Position numbers and translations under genes: made by a program. Shown here piece after piece: positions 8,749 through 16,601 of a stretch of DNA of 35,311 nt. Every line of letters starts with the position of its first letter. Position 1 is the stretch's first letter. This stretch comes from a virus. The notes beneath the pieces are model-generated. The model was not told where the DNA came from, searched no databases, and saw nothing but the letters and a program-made list of their open reading frames with translations. The stretch is taken from positions 1-35,311 of the IMG/VR virus record IMGVR_UViG_3300036716_000397; one strand, given 5' to 3'.

Positions 8749-9059
8749 TACGTTATCAAGCCTCCTTTCTCTGGAGTTATAATTGTTGATGTTGCTTGAA
8801 TATATGAATCTGCTGTATCTTTTCTAGTCTTTAACACTGAAATGATTTTGTCAGACTTAAAATGTACATTGTTCTCACTATCACCTGTTACAGTAAAAGT
8901 TTGAAATGCGGCACCTTTTGGTCCCATAGCAATCGTTAATGGCTTTGTAATAACTACACTAACATCGTCTTCAGAATCAAATTTTCCTAAGATTTCTTGA
9001 CCTGTTTGTAAGTATAAAGTTACGATATCACCTTTTTCATATTTATTTTCTTTTAGCAT
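8748..9059 (-). CDS. Sm-like small protein
   Basis: A 103-aa protein with an Sm/LSm-like beta-barrel look: the N-terminus reads DIVTLYLQTGQEILGKFDSE, then VVITKPLTIAM, and VHFKSDKIISV near residue 70 resembles the second Sm motif. Proteins of this style recur in marine T4-like phages, though I cannot name a function; RNA binding or a virion role near the tail tip are both possible. A leader with AGGTAA follows a late promoter at 9084-9092, and a consensus sigma70 promoter lies further upstream. It is the first gene of the PAAR operon. Confidence 0.7.
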   Translation of the reverse strand: MLKENKYEKGDIVTLYLQTGQEILGKFDSEDDVSVVITKPLTIAMGPKGAAFQTFTVTGDSENNVHFKSDKIISVLKTRKDTADSYIQATSTIITPEKGGLIT

Positions 9060-9083
9060 TTTATTTACCTGTTTTTATTATAT

Positions 9084-9092
9084 GTATTTATT
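9084..9092 (-). promoter_or_regulatory. T4-type late promoter AATAAATAC
   Basis: Minus-strand AATAAATAC lies in the short gap before the Sm-like gene. Predicted +1 is near 9079, giving a leader of about 20 bases with AGGTAA before the ATG at 9059. It would drive the Sm-like, PAAR and 585-aa genes. Confidence 0.68.
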
Positions 9093-9114
9093 TAGTCAGA
9101 AACTTCGCACTTAA

Positions 9115-9558
9115 TCATTTTCTATTCTTAAGATACGGTTCTATATCATTATACGTTGTTCGTTCCATAATGTCAATATCATTCTTAATATCTTCATATT
9201 TGTCTACCTTGCCATTTAATCTGTTCAGAACATAACCGTCCATATGGGCAACTAAGTATATTTCACCGCCTTCCGTTAGGTCTAATATTAGCCATATTTC
9301 TGGGTTATGTTCTGGGTAGGAGTGGTATAGAGTATAGAAACATCCTAATCCATTACCACTATTCGTATAGAATTCTTCGCTGATGTATTCCCATACATCT
9401 GGCCAAGTCTTCACATCATCGTAATTAAATCCGTTTGCTGAATAAGGGAAGTCTTTCCACCAATTTACGATTTCTTGTAGTGTTGATTGTGTTAATTCTT
9501 TTTGTAGTTTTAATCGTAATTGTCGCCACTCATAAAGCAATATTGCTTTATCTCGCAT
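9115..9558 (-). CDS. Conserved phage hypothetical protein, 147 aa
   Basis: A 147-aa protein that I recall only as a family of uncharacterised proteins in T4-like phages. It has a WW-containing block EIVNWWKDFPYS (about 29-40), then WPDVWEYISEEF (about 52-63) and a GLGCFYTLYHS stretch (about 70-80), followed by a beta-rich half. No catalytic motif, signal peptide or membrane segment is seen. Its start abuts the stop of the 853-aa fibre gene, so it is probably co-transcribed with the fibre and may be a fibre-related or late protein. A consensus sigma70 promoter is embedded in its last 60 bases. Confidence 0.75.
   Translation of the reverse strand: MRDKAILLYEWRQLRLKLQKELTQSTLQEIVNWWKDFPYSANGFNYDDVKTWPDVWEYISEEFYTNSGNGLGCFYTLYHSYPEHNPEIWLILDLTEGGEIYLVAHMDGYVLNRLNGKVDKYEDIKNDIDIMERTTYNDIEPYLKNRK
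9148..9176 (-). promoter_or_regulatory. Consensus sigma70 promoter TTGACA-N17-TATAAT inside a gene
   Basis: On the minus strand TTGACA (9171-9176), 17 bases and TATAAT (9148-9153) match the sigma70 consensus at all 12 positions. It lies within the 3' coding part of the 147-aa gene and points to the Sm-like/PAAR operon, where a late promoter follows about 60 bases on. Confidence 0.65.
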
Positions 9559-12120
9559 TTACATCGTCCATCTTTTTACTGTGTATGAAATTTCTGTTGT
9601 GAAGGTATCAGATTGTGTATAATTAATCTCTAAGTCGTTTCCTTGAAGTCCCACATTAAATGCAATATTTGAAAATTCGTTTGCGTCTTGTACCGAGTCG
9701 CTGTTTAAGTCGTCCCATACTTCTGTGTTCTCATCTGTTATACTAGTCTTCTGTATTCCTTGTGGTACACCATTGATAACTCTAAGTGTGCCGACACGAA
9801 CAAATGTATTTGTACCGTCTGTTTGTTTTAATGAATAATCTATAAAGAATGATGTGCAATCTAATTTAGGATATTTTAAGAATGTGCCTAATTGTTCTAC
9901 AGTACCTGTTCCTAATGGTGTTACTGAATTTGCAAAAAATTTAGTACCAACATTGCTATCTGCCGCACCATTCAATGTAAAGTCTGTTGTTCCTGCTGTT
10001 ACGATTTGATATTGTTTACCTTCTACAATAGCAGTAGCATTAATTGTTGCTTGTGTTACTGGTAGTGTTTTCTTGTATAAGTCAGAACGTAAACCAGTCG
10101 AGGATGCATATGACTTTAAATGTTGATTTGCAAATAACTGATTTCTTGATTCTTCAGTAAGAACTTCAACATGTAATCTCTTATGTCCAAATAATCCAAT
10201 CTTAGTGTCTGTCAGACTGCCAGTAACTGATGTTGATTCAACTGATGGGTCTAATGTTGCATAATTAGGTGTACTAGGAGTACCAAAATGAAAATAAGGA
10301 CTATTGTCTGGTGCATTTGAATAAGGCTTTGAAGTCACACCTTCTTGTTGATAATTAAAATAATCTGAGTTCTCTGAAACTTCTACAACTACTGTAGTAT
10401 TGCCACCGGCTTGTGTTGCTGTTTTTATTTTTCCGTTAGCATAAACATTATATCCTGTTATTTCTGCAACTGTATTATTTCCATTGTCATAAGTTGCTAT
10501 GCCATTTCCTTGTCCAGCGCCTGTTGCCGTAAATGTTGTGCCAACTATAACTGAAGTTGCTACACCTGTACCTTGATAGTTTGCAAAACCAGTTCCTGAA
10601 CCTACACCCGAGGCTGTAAATATAGTACCAACATTGCTATTCAATGAACCAATTGTTGTAAAGTCCGTATCACCAACAGTACTAATTGTATATTGTCTAC
10701 CAATGGTAAAGTCACCAGCACCTACTTCTTGTATACCTACATTAGTTGCTGTAAACGTTTCACCTACTGACCATGAATTTCTTTTTGCCGTGCCTGTTCC
10801 TGTGCCTACACCAGTTGCCGTAAATACTGTACCAACATTGCTATCTGCCGCTCCAATTAAAGTGAAGTTTGTTGTTCCTGCTGTTGCAATTGTATATTCT
10901 CTTCCAACTATAAAACTTCCAGAAGTTATTGGTTCTGCGAAGTATGTAAAAATGGTTGTTCCTAACGACACGATTGAATATTGTTTTCCGACTACAAAAG
11001 AACCCGCGGCTGTAACTGGTGGTGCGCCTGCGGCCTCCCAGTTTGCTTGAACTGTTGTTGCTACTTCGTCTGAAGTGGAGTTTGCTGTGCCATCACCAAG
11101 ACCAGTAGTAGAATTTTTTGTAAATACTGTTCCTACGACACTATCTGCCGCTCCGAGTGCCGTAAAGTCTGTTGTGCCTGGCACTAATATTCTATATTCT
11201 TCGCCCTCTACCAAAGTTTGTGCTGTAAAAGTCTCAAAAGTAGTTACAGTACCTGTTCCTGTGCCAACACCTGTTGCTGTAAATATTGTTCCAACATTGT
11301 TATTCGATGAACCAACTGTTGTAAAGTCTGTGTCACCTACTGTTAATATTTTATATTCTCTTCCACTGACAAGTGCTGTTGCTAAATTAGTTACAAGAGT
11401 ATCTGTTCCTAATGTTGATATTGTATAATCAGTTCCAGTCACAAAAGCACCTGCGTTCACTTCTAATACACTCTGAGTGAAACCTAACGCATGTGCATCG
11501 CCGGCTGTTGGAAAAGTAATATTCAATTCTTTACCATCAATTTTTGTAAATATAATTCTACTTACATCAGTATTTGAAGAGACAATCACATTGGCAGCCG
11601 AAATAGCCGCGTTTGCTTGTAGTGTACTAACCAATGAAGAAGAAGTTACTCCACTCACTGAAATAGTTTCTCCCTCAACTGTAAATATTGAAGTAATTGA
11701 GTTTATATTTGGAATTAAATTTGGAGACTGAAGTTCTGTTGCTATCTTTTTATATTGAGTTAAAAGTTCGCCTTCATTAAAGGTAGCAACATCCGTATTA
11801 AATACTACACTTTGGGAGTATGTATTTAACGCATTCATAATATTATCTATTTCACCAGCAGGAATATCAGCAATAATTAAATCTTCATCTACTGTTAAAT
11901 TTGGAACTGGACAATCAGAACTATCTAACCAAGTCTGAATAGTTGCATGTGCATTTGTAAAAGGGTCAAATTGAATTTCGTTAACTGCAGGCTCTACTAG
12001 ACCAATATATAATTGATTGGTGTCAGTAGTATAACCTAGTTCTCCGCCAGATAATGTATCACCTGAGTTTAACTCAGCACGTTTGCCTCTTCTTAATAAT
12101 ATTTTTACGTTTGTTGCCAT
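9559..12120 (-). CDS. Tail fibre / adhesin with Mtd-like N-terminus and repeats
   Basis: An 853-aa virion protein. Residues 1-40 (KILLRRGKRAELNSG then LGYTTDTNQLYIG) match the short N-terminal domain found in phage tropism determinants and tail fibres. Residues about 225-545 hold imperfect repeats of about 45 aa (pattern GREYTIxTxGTTDFTxxGAADSNVGTxFTATG), with one more copy at about 697-743. The C-terminus (about 745-853) is a separate beta-rich domain. It probably binds a host surface receptor. A late promoter 22 bases upstream and GGGAG before the ATG indicate strong late expression. No diversity-generating reverse transcriptase or template repeat is seen here, despite the Mtd-like N-terminus. 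Confidence 0.85.
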   Translation of the reverse strand: MATNVKILLRRGKRAELNSGDTLSGGELGYTTDTNQLYIGLVEPAVNEIQFDPFTNAHATIQTWLDSSDCPVPNLTVDEDLIIADIPAGEIDNIMNALNTYSQSVVFNTDVATFNEGELLTQYKKIATELQSPNLIPNINSITSIFTVEGETISVSGVTSSSLVSTLQANAAISAANVIVSSNTDVSRIIFTKIDGKELNITFPTAGDAHALGFTQSVLEVNAGAFVTGTDYTISTLGTDTLVTNLATALVSGREYKILTVGDTDFTTVGSSNNNVGTIFTATGVGTGTGTVTTFETFTAQTLVEGEEYRILVPGTTDFTALGAADSVVGTVFTKNSTTGLGDGTANSTSDEVATTVQANWEAAGAPPVTAAGSFVVGKQYSIVSLGTTIFTYFAEPITSGSFIVGREYTIATAGTTNFTLIGAADSNVGTVFTATGVGTGTGTAKRNSWSVGETFTATNVGIQEVGAGDFTIGRQYTISTVGDTDFTTIGSLNSNVGTIFTASGVGSGTGFANYQGTGVATSVIVGTTFTATGAGQGNGIATYDNGNNTVAEITGYNVYANGKIKTATQAGGNTTVVVEVSENSDYFNYQQEGVTSKPYSNAPDNSPYFHFGTPSTPNYATLDPSVESTSVTGSLTDTKIGLFGHKRLHVEVLTEESRNQLFANQHLKSYASSTGLRSDLYKKTLPVTQATINATAIVEGKQYQIVTAGTTDFTLNGAADSNVGTKFFANSVTPLGTGTVEQLGTFLKYPKLDCTSFFIDYSLKQTDGTNTFVRVGTLRVINGVPQGIQKTSITDENTEVWDDLNSDSVQDANEFSNIAFNVGLQGNDLEINYTQSDTFTTEISYTVKRWTM
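10486..11448 (-). repeat. Imperfect ~45-aa coding repeats in the fibre gene
   Basis: Several copies of a module with the pattern (V/I)GREYTIxTxGTTDFTxxGA(A)DSNVGTxFTATGVGTGTG occur in a row, some shortened to the last third. The DNA copies are diverged, so the array is old rather than freshly expanded. A further copy lies apart at about 9890-10030. Confidence 0.8.
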
Positions 12121-12135
12121 TTTGGACTCCCATTA

Positions 12136-12825
12136 TTACATGTATTTATCAAAATACGCTTGGACCTTGCCAGCCCATAGTCTTGCATAATGTTCATACT
12201 CATCAGTGTCAACAACAAATTCTTGGTAGTTACCCATATTATCCGCTTCTTCATCCCAGCCAATCATCATTATAACAATTGTTTTGATATCAGTGCCATA
12301 AATTTCATTATGGGCTTCGGCATATGCCGCACCTTGTAAGAAGTAATCATCAATCCATTCTCGTTTCTTTGGTTTACGAGTTGTTTTGAAATCGATGATT
12401 GCTGGTTTGCCTTCGTATACACCAACACAGTCTGTTGTGCCTGCATATAGTCCGGGATAATATAGAGGTACTTCTGTTCCCCATACTTCATCTACTTTAG
12501 ATAGACCTTTATCAATAACAATCTCTGACAATTCTCTTGCCATCTGATGTATCAGATTTGAACCATTAGGTCGGTCTTCTTCTAGTATATATTTTTCTAA
12601 ATGTAAGTGAACTTGTGTTCCGATACCAGTAGCAAGTCGCATGATTCTATCTGCCTCTTCATTGCCGACACGTTTGCGCCATTCAAATAAAGCAGTTTTA
12701 TCTTTTAATGCGTCAAGTACAGTAGTAACACTTGGCAAAGGCTGTCCGTCAGGCGTTTGATAATGCCGACTGCCTTTAATGTTTACTCGTTCTAAGGGAT
12801 TATAGGTAAATTTTTCTTTAAGCAT
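12136..12825 (-). CDS. PD-(D/E)XK (RecB/Cas4-like) nuclease
   Basis: A 229-aa probable exonuclease of the PD-(D/E)XK superfamily. The arrangement GTQVHLHLE (His73, Glu77), then Asp132 in AGTTDCVGV, IDFKTT (Asp145, Lys147) and QGAAYAE (Gln164) is the RecB-type order of catalytic and supporting residues. The N-terminal LPSVTTVLD block is common in phage members of this family. It may process DNA ends in recombination or degrade host DNA. A near-consensus sigma70 promoter lies directly upstream, so it is probably an early gene, unlike the late fibre gene that follows. Its last codons (DKYM) contain the late promoter of that fibre gene. Confidence 0.85.
   Translation of the reverse strand: MLKEKFTYNPLERVNIKGSRHYQTPDGQPLPSVTTVLDALKDKTALFEWRKRVGNEEADRIMRLATGIGTQVHLHLEKYILEEDRPNGSNLIHQMARELSEIVIDKGLSKVDEVWGTEVPLYYPGLYAGTTDCVGVYEGKPAIIDFKTTRKPKKREWIDDYFLQGAAYAEAHNEIYGTDIKTIVIMMIGWDEEADNMGNYQEFVVDTDEYEHYARLWAGKVQAYFDKYM
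12142..12150 (-). promoter_or_regulatory. T4-type late promoter GATAAATAC
   Basis: Minus-strand GATAAATAC encodes Asp-Lys-Tyr at the end of the nuclease gene. Predicted +1 is near 12137; the 17-base leader has GGGAG before the ATG of the 853-aa fibre at 12120. Confidence 0.75.
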
Positions 12826-12831
12826 AGCATT

Positions 12832-12860
12832 ATTATACTATACTTTAGACCAGAAATCAA
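12832..12860 (-). promoter_or_regulatory. Sigma70-type promoter TTGATT-N17-TATAAT
   Basis: On the minus strand TTGATT (12855-12860), exactly 17 bases, and TATAAT (12832-12837) lie in the gap before the nuclease gene. The start codon at 12825 is only six bases after the -10 box, so transcription would begin about at the ATG unless the real start is an internal Met. Confidence 0.65.
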
Positions 12861-12866
12861 GTGCTT

Positions 12867-13274
12867 TTAAAGATTTTCTTTGATTTCTTCGATTAGTTTT
12901 GCTTTAGTGTGGCGTCTGTCTAATTGAATACCTAGATTTTCTTCAGCCCACATATCAATTTGCTTTTTAGTCATTGATTCGAAATTTACTTCAGGTAATT
13001 CAGTTTTTTCTGATACAGTCTTTACTGTTTCACCTACAGCAATTGATACGATTTCGCTAGTTGCTACTGTGTTTGCTAAATCTCTTGCTTCGTTGTCTGC
13101 AACACGGCCCATAAATTCACGATGTCTTTTTGCAGACTGAACTTCTTTTCTCATCTGCTTCTTTGCATCGGAAAGACCTTGCAATGGGTCTGACTTCTTA
13201 TTTAAATTTTCCATGTGTTGTTTCATCTCTTTCTTAGTGAGATTAACCATGCCGCCTTTAACTATAAATGCCAT
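12867..13274 (-). CDS. Hypothetical protein with C-terminal SAP/HeH-like motif
   Basis: A 135-aa, mostly helical and charged protein. Its last 35 residues (MTKKQIDMWAEENLGI through KAKLIEEI) resemble the small HeH/SAP-type helix-extended-loop-helix fold seen in DNA-binding or Rho-N-like domains of phage proteins. The start codon overlaps the stop of the preceding gene (TAATG), so translation is probably coupled. It is the last gene of a run of conserved phage proteins that begins with the late promoter near 14708. Function unknown. Confidence 0.72.
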   Translation of the reverse strand: MAFIVKGGMVNLTKKEMKQHMENLNKKSDPLQGLSDAKKQMRKEVQSAKRHREFMGRVADNEARDLANTVATSEIVSIAVGETVKTVSEKTELPEVNFESMTKKQIDMWAEENLGIQLDRRHTKAKLIEEIKENL

Positions 13275-13594
13275 TATTTTTTCACCTTTTTCTTTGCTGT
13301 TTTGACTGCCAGTTTGCGTACTGAGTCTTTATCAGCCTTGTCACTTTTATTATATTTAGAATCTAACTCTATAACATCTACTGTGACTTTAGATATATAT
13401 TTACTATTAGATAATAAATTAACCATTGATTCTGCATCAACTGTGTATCCCATCCCATTTAACTCACGAACCATCATATCCATCTGAATTGATGGAATAT
13501 CATTGGCTTTTAGAGATATGAGATAAGCATTAATATCGCCCATTAATTGGGCATCGTAGTTCGCTTTCTCTTGCAATAATGCAGAGACTTTCAT
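13274..13594 (-). CDS. Conserved phage hypothetical protein, 106 aa
   Basis: A 106-aa protein with an N-terminal and central helical region (IQMDMMVRELNGMGYTVDAE, about 36-55) followed by LLSNSKYISKV and a very basic tail ending in KKKVKK. The first 75 residues resemble in layout a small conserved protein I recall from T4-like marine phages, of unknown function. It sits one base after the 151-aa gene and overlaps the next one by one base, so it belongs to the same late operon. Confidence 0.72.
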   Translation of the reverse strand: MKVSALLQEKANYDAQLMGDINAYLISLKANDIPSIQMDMMVRELNGMGYTVDAESMVNLLSNSKYISKVTVDVIELDSKYNKSDKADKDSVRKLAVKTAKKKVKK

Positions 13595-13595
13595 A

Positions 13596-14051
13596 TTAGG
13601 CTCTTTCTTCTCTACCTAAAGGATTATCTTCTTCACCTGATGCTGATTCATCACCACCCATATCTGCTTCGATATCATTTGCAAAGTCATCACCCATATC
13701 GCCACCAAGTTCAACATCACCCATGTCATCAGAAGATTTCTCACCTGATAGAACTAGTGTTGCATCTTGTACCGCATCTTTAGCCGAACGTGCTTGTCCT
13801 AGTAGACCATTAATTGCATCATCAACTGAACCTTTAAACGTTGACGCTTGGTCAGGACCGTGTGAGTATGCCATTTCGTCTGCTAATGGACCGATTTGGT
13901 CATTTTGAATTTTGCCTAGTTTCTCAATTACGTCTTGTAATTCATCAACAATGCCTCTGGCAGCCATTGTGATTTCCGCCTCAGCCGCATCAACTTCAAG
14001 TAGAGCGTTTAACTCTTCCATTAAAGTCTTTTCTAAGTTAGTTTTTTCCAT
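13596..14051 (-). CDS. Conserved phage hypothetical, acidic C-terminal tail
   Basis: A 151-aa protein in two parts: a helical domain (1-100) with MAARGIVDELQDVIEKL, and an acidic Gly/Asp-rich tail (about 105-151) that is probably disordered. I associate the helical part from memory with an uncharacterised family in T4-like marine phages; a virion or assembly role is plausible given the late operon. It follows the 203-aa gene by 26 bases. No catalytic motif is visible. Confidence 0.75.
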   Translation of the reverse strand: MEKTNLEKTLMEELNALLEVDAAEAEITMAARGIVDELQDVIEKLGKIQNDQIGPLADEMAYSHGPDQASTFKGSVDDAINGLLGQARSAKDAVQDATLVLSGEKSSDDMGDVELGGDMGDDFANDIEADMGGDESASGEEDNPLGREERA

Positions 14052-14077
14052 TTTATTTCCTTGGTTATTAAATTTAA

Positions 14078-14689
14078 TTACATTCCGTAATATTCGGTAT
14101 TTTCATCCCAGTTATCATACACTGCTTGTAGTTTGTCAAGCATACTATATAAGTCACCAGTACCTGCTTTGTCACCACCTCTTAATAGTAAGTGACTGTG
14201 TTCTGCTCTATATTCTATCGCAGATTTTAAATCCTCTATAGAGGATTCTAATCTGTCTTTAGCGATAGATAATTGTGAGTCATTCTTCCATCTGTAATGG
14301 TCAGGACCTTTTTCTTCATCTTCTGCTACTTGTTCTGTCTCTGGACTAGCGTCACTGGTAGTTGTATCGCCAGTCTCTGGTAAGTCCAATTCTTCAGAAA
14401 CCACTTCTTGCTCGTATGAAGATGTTGTCTTTTCCCCATGGGCTTTTAATAATGAAGTGATTGTTTCAATCATAAGCATGTTTTCCATATACTGCTTAGA
14501 CATATATGAATTCTTTTTTAATTCAACTTGTTCTGCTTGTAATGAATGTTTTGCTTCTTCTAAAGTTTCAAAGTCGCCCTCAACTGCATATCCAAAGTTC
14601 TTCTTCAAGTATTCATTCATACGAGAAGACACATGGATGTCTGTCGAGTTAAAAAATTTGTTGTCGTTTAAATTCATAATAAATCCCAA
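14078..14689 (-). CDS. Hypothetical late protein, 203 aa
   Basis: A 203-aa protein, not recognised. The N-terminal 85 residues are helical (long charged stretch ESLEEAKHSLQ-like region at about 38-60), residues about 90-125 are acidic and low in complexity (probable linker), and the C-terminal part contains YRWKNDSQLSIAKDRLE (about 131-147) and a helical end. The first ATG after the late promoter is used; GGGAT lies before it. It heads the operon that continues to 12867. Confidence 0.7.
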   Translation of the reverse strand: MGFIMNLNDNKFFNSTDIHVSSRMNEYLKKNFGYAVEGDFETLEEAKHSLQAEQVELKKNSYMSKQYMENMLMIETITSLLKAHGEKTTSSYEQEVVSEELDLPETGDTTTSDASPETEQVAEDEEKGPDHYRWKNDSQLSIAKDRLESSIEDLKSAIEYRAEHSHLLLRGGDKAGTGDLYSMLDKLQAVYDNWDENTEYYGM

Positions 14690-14707
14690 TATTAATACAT
14701 ATTACAT

Positions 14708-14716
14708 GTATTTATC
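14708..14716 (-). promoter_or_regulatory. T4-type late promoter GATAAATAC
   Basis: Minus-strand GATAAATAC is intergenic, with predicted +1 near 14703 and a 14-base leader carrying GGGAT before the ATG at 14689. Confidence 0.75.
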
Positions 14717-14733
14717 TTTTTAACACATAAATC

Positions 14734-14741
14734 TATTTATG
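14734..14741 (-). promoter_or_regulatory. Possible second late promoter CATAAATA in a palindrome
   Basis: Minus-strand CATAAATA lies 18 bases upstream of the main late promoter and is part of the short palindrome CATAAAT-N2-ATTTATG (14726-14741). The same octamer is used by the plus-strand gene at 31355, so it may be a weak tandem promoter. Confidence 0.35.
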
Positions 14742-14759
14742 CATTAATTTAATTCTGTA

Positions 14760-15380
14760 TTAAAGGATTATATTTTCGTAAAGATGAGTTATTTTACGCT
14801 TGGCTTTTGAAGCCTCATGCTTTGATTGTGAGAATCTTGCTTGAGCGATATCCATTCTACCTTCATTGACTGCTCGTTTGGCAACTTGATATGAATTCTT
14901 GTGTTGAACTGCATTACTATAATGACGGTCAAATAATTCATTAATTCTAATTATTTCCATAATTTCTGACGAATTAATTGTTTTGCCTTCGTTAAGATGG
15001 TTTGCTATACAACAAACTGTCTCATATAACTGAATATCTTCAAATAATATAGAATCACTACGAGTATCAATTATATTGTATCTATCTTCATTATTCTTTT
15101 CTACTGAAAATGCGCCGACTTTAACACCTTTATCAGTTTTAGTAGATTCAGTAATTGTTTTCTTAACTTTATAGGCTACACTTGTAGTCGCCTCATTGAA
15201 ACCTTTCATAATTTTCGCCATAGCATCAACATCTGCACGTTTTACGCCAGGTGTGGTGTCTATTGGTTGTGATGAATTAGGTTCAGAAGATGCTTCTTCT
15301 TGTAATTTAACAGTTTCGCCATTCATAACTTTCATTAGATTAGCCATCATGTTTACATCTTTTTGACTTGGTACTGACAT
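14760..15380 (-). CDS. Conserved phage hypothetical protein, 206 aa
   Basis: A 206-aa protein. Two similar short helical segments (VNMMANLMKVMNG at about 9-21 and VDAMAKIMKGFNE at about 51-63) flank a polar linker, suggesting an internal duplication. A middle beta-rich part (VGAFSVEKNN to SILFEDIQLYE) and a helical basic C-terminus follow. I recall this layout from uncharacterised proteins of T4-like marine phages. A SD (AGGAG) precedes the ATG. It lies in the operon that starts at the late promoter near 16881. Confidence 0.74.
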   Translation of the reverse strand: MSVPSQKDVNMMANLMKVMNGETVKLQEEASSEPNSSQPIDTTPGVKRADVDAMAKIMKGFNEATTSVAYKVKKTITESTKTDKGVKVGAFSVEKNNEDRYNIIDTRSDSILFEDIQLYETVCCIANHLNEGKTINSSEIMEIIRINELFDRHYSNAVQHKNSYQVAKRAVNEGRMDIAQARFSQSKHEASKAKRKITHLYENIIL

Positions 15381-15397
15381 TTTAGAACTCCTAGTTG

Positions 15398-15592
15398 TTA
15401 AACAGTTTTATATCCACGCAACGTAGCAACTAGCACACCTTTATGTGTTAATTTATCTGCTAGTTCGCCTTCTCTTTCTGACAATTGCGATTCGTTTACA
15501 TAATCTCCATCTGAGAAATGATTTGTTATCAAATCTTCCTCTTCCTCGGTAATCATCACATATAATCCACCTAATATTTCTTTTAACTTCAT
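15398..15592 (-). CDS. Small hypothetical protein, 64 aa
   Basis: A 64-aa acidic protein, not recognised. It contains an EEEEDL cluster followed by SERGELAD-like helical sequence and ends with LVATLRGYKTV. Its start overlaps the upstream 237-aa gene by 4 bases and the next gene follows within 20, supporting a real coupled gene. Nothing suggests an enzyme or a membrane protein. Confidence 0.62.
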   Translation of the reverse strand: MKLKEILGGLYVMITEEEEDLITNHFSDGDYVNESQLSEREGELADKLTHKGVLVATLRGYKTV

Positions 15593-16302
15593 TCGCTACC
15601 CTGCTCTGATTTTCTAAGTTTATTAAGTAAATTTCTAAACTGCATTCTAGTATCTTTATTCATTGCTAGATTATCTAAGTTAGCGGCTTGATGTGCCAAT
15701 GCTTGTCGCTGTATAGGAGTCAATACTTTTCCTTGTTCTGCGTTATCAATTGCATTTGCGGCCATCTGTGCTGTTGCACCGCCTAAATTATCTCTGCCAA
15801 GTCTTTGCATGGCTTGTGTTCTTTGTGTCTTTAATTTGTTGTTTGCGGCTTTAATATCTACTGCTGAAGGTTCCTCTTCGTCAGGAACTTGATTTTGACC
15901 TTGCGACCCCATTTTATAGTCTTCATCTAATTCTTTCCACTCACTGTGTGTCAAATAGATATCAGTATCTGGGTCATAATAACTGCCCTCTTTCGGGTCA
16001 TAGTATACAACCTTACCAGATTTAGTCATAATTGGACCTTCTAGTCCATCTCTTGCTATATATTTGTCTGGCATAGCAGGAAGTTCATAGTATCCTTCTG
16101 TTAATCCCATTATGTCTTTAATTGAGCCCGCATCATTAGCCTTATAGGCAGACATTAATTTAATATAATCAGAAAAAGTTAAAGTCTTCATTCTTTTTTG
16201 TATGTCTTCTACTGGAGAATCAACAAGAGAAGCAATATCTTGGATTCTATCCTCGATACCCTCTTTAAACATTGTTTTTTCTATTTCATTCTTTAATGTC
16301 AT
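15589..16302 (-). CDS. Conserved phage hypothetical protein, 237 aa
   Basis: A 237-aa protein with a helical N-terminus (ERIQDIASLVD-like, then TFSDYIKLMSAYKAND at about 42-57), a middle section rich in Tyr, Gly and Asp (YYDPKEGSYYDPDTD at about 100-114) and a helical, Gln/Ala-rich C-terminus. Such proteins are known to me only as uncharacterised members of T4-like marine phage genomes. It overlaps the 64-aa gene by 4 bases and follows the basic 92-aa gene by 11. A late role is likely from its operon. Confidence 0.73.
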   Translation of the reverse strand: MTLKNEIEKTMFKEGIEDRIQDIASLVDSPVEDIQKRMKTLTFSDYIKLMSAYKANDAGSIKDIMGLTEGYYELPAMPDKYIARDGLEGPIMTKSGKVVYYDPKEGSYYDPDTDIYLTHSEWKELDEDYKMGSQGQNQVPDEEEPSAVDIKAANNKLKTQRTQAMQRLGRDNLGGATAQMAANAIDNAEQGKVLTPIQRQALAHQAANLDNLAMNKDTRMQFRNLLNKLRKSEQGSE

Positions 16303-16313
16303 TATATTCTCCG

Positions 16314-16592
16314 TTATCGTCTATTTAGTGTCTTTAAACGCTTACTCGCTGGATTCATTCTACGAGTCATTTTCGCTTTACGTTTCATTCTAGCACCCAT
16401 TTTTGCTTTTGTTCTTGCTAATGTGAAACGTTTCTTCATATTAACTGGTTTAAAACAAGCGCCAGGTGTTGAGACTGTTTTACCTTTGAGTCTTCCAGAG
16501 CCACATCTATATTTACGAACAATACTTCTGCCTTTACGGGCATAAACAAGTTTCGCTTCATATATATCTTGTGAAATCTCTTCAAATAACAT
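16314..16592 (-). CDS. Small very basic conserved phage protein
   Basis: A 92-aa protein, extremely rich in Arg and Lys in its second half (RTKAKMGARMKRKAKMTRR at about 59-77). A middle YRCGSGRLKGKTVSTPGAC block (about 28-46) with two Cys precedes a FKP motif. It resembles a conserved small basic protein of marine T4-like phages that I recall without a function. Nucleic-acid binding or packing into the virion is a reasonable inference from the charge. It lies between the coiled-coil membrane protein and the 237-aa protein in one operon. Confidence 0.74.
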   Translation of the reverse strand: MLFEEISQDIYEAKLVYARKGRSIVRKYRCGSGRLKGKTVSTPGACFKPVNMKKRFTLARTKAKMGARMKRKAKMTRRMNPASKRLKTLNRR

Positions 16593-16601
16593 CGTAATCT
16601 C

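Noticed and set aside
10634-11428. Two Val/Pro-rich plus-strand open frames
   Set aside because: They mirror the repeat region of the minus-strand fibre and lack promoters and ribosome sites.
9559-12120. Possible diversity-generating retroelement target because of the Mtd-like N-terminus
   Set aside because: No reverse transcriptase, template repeat or C-type lectin end is visible in the window.
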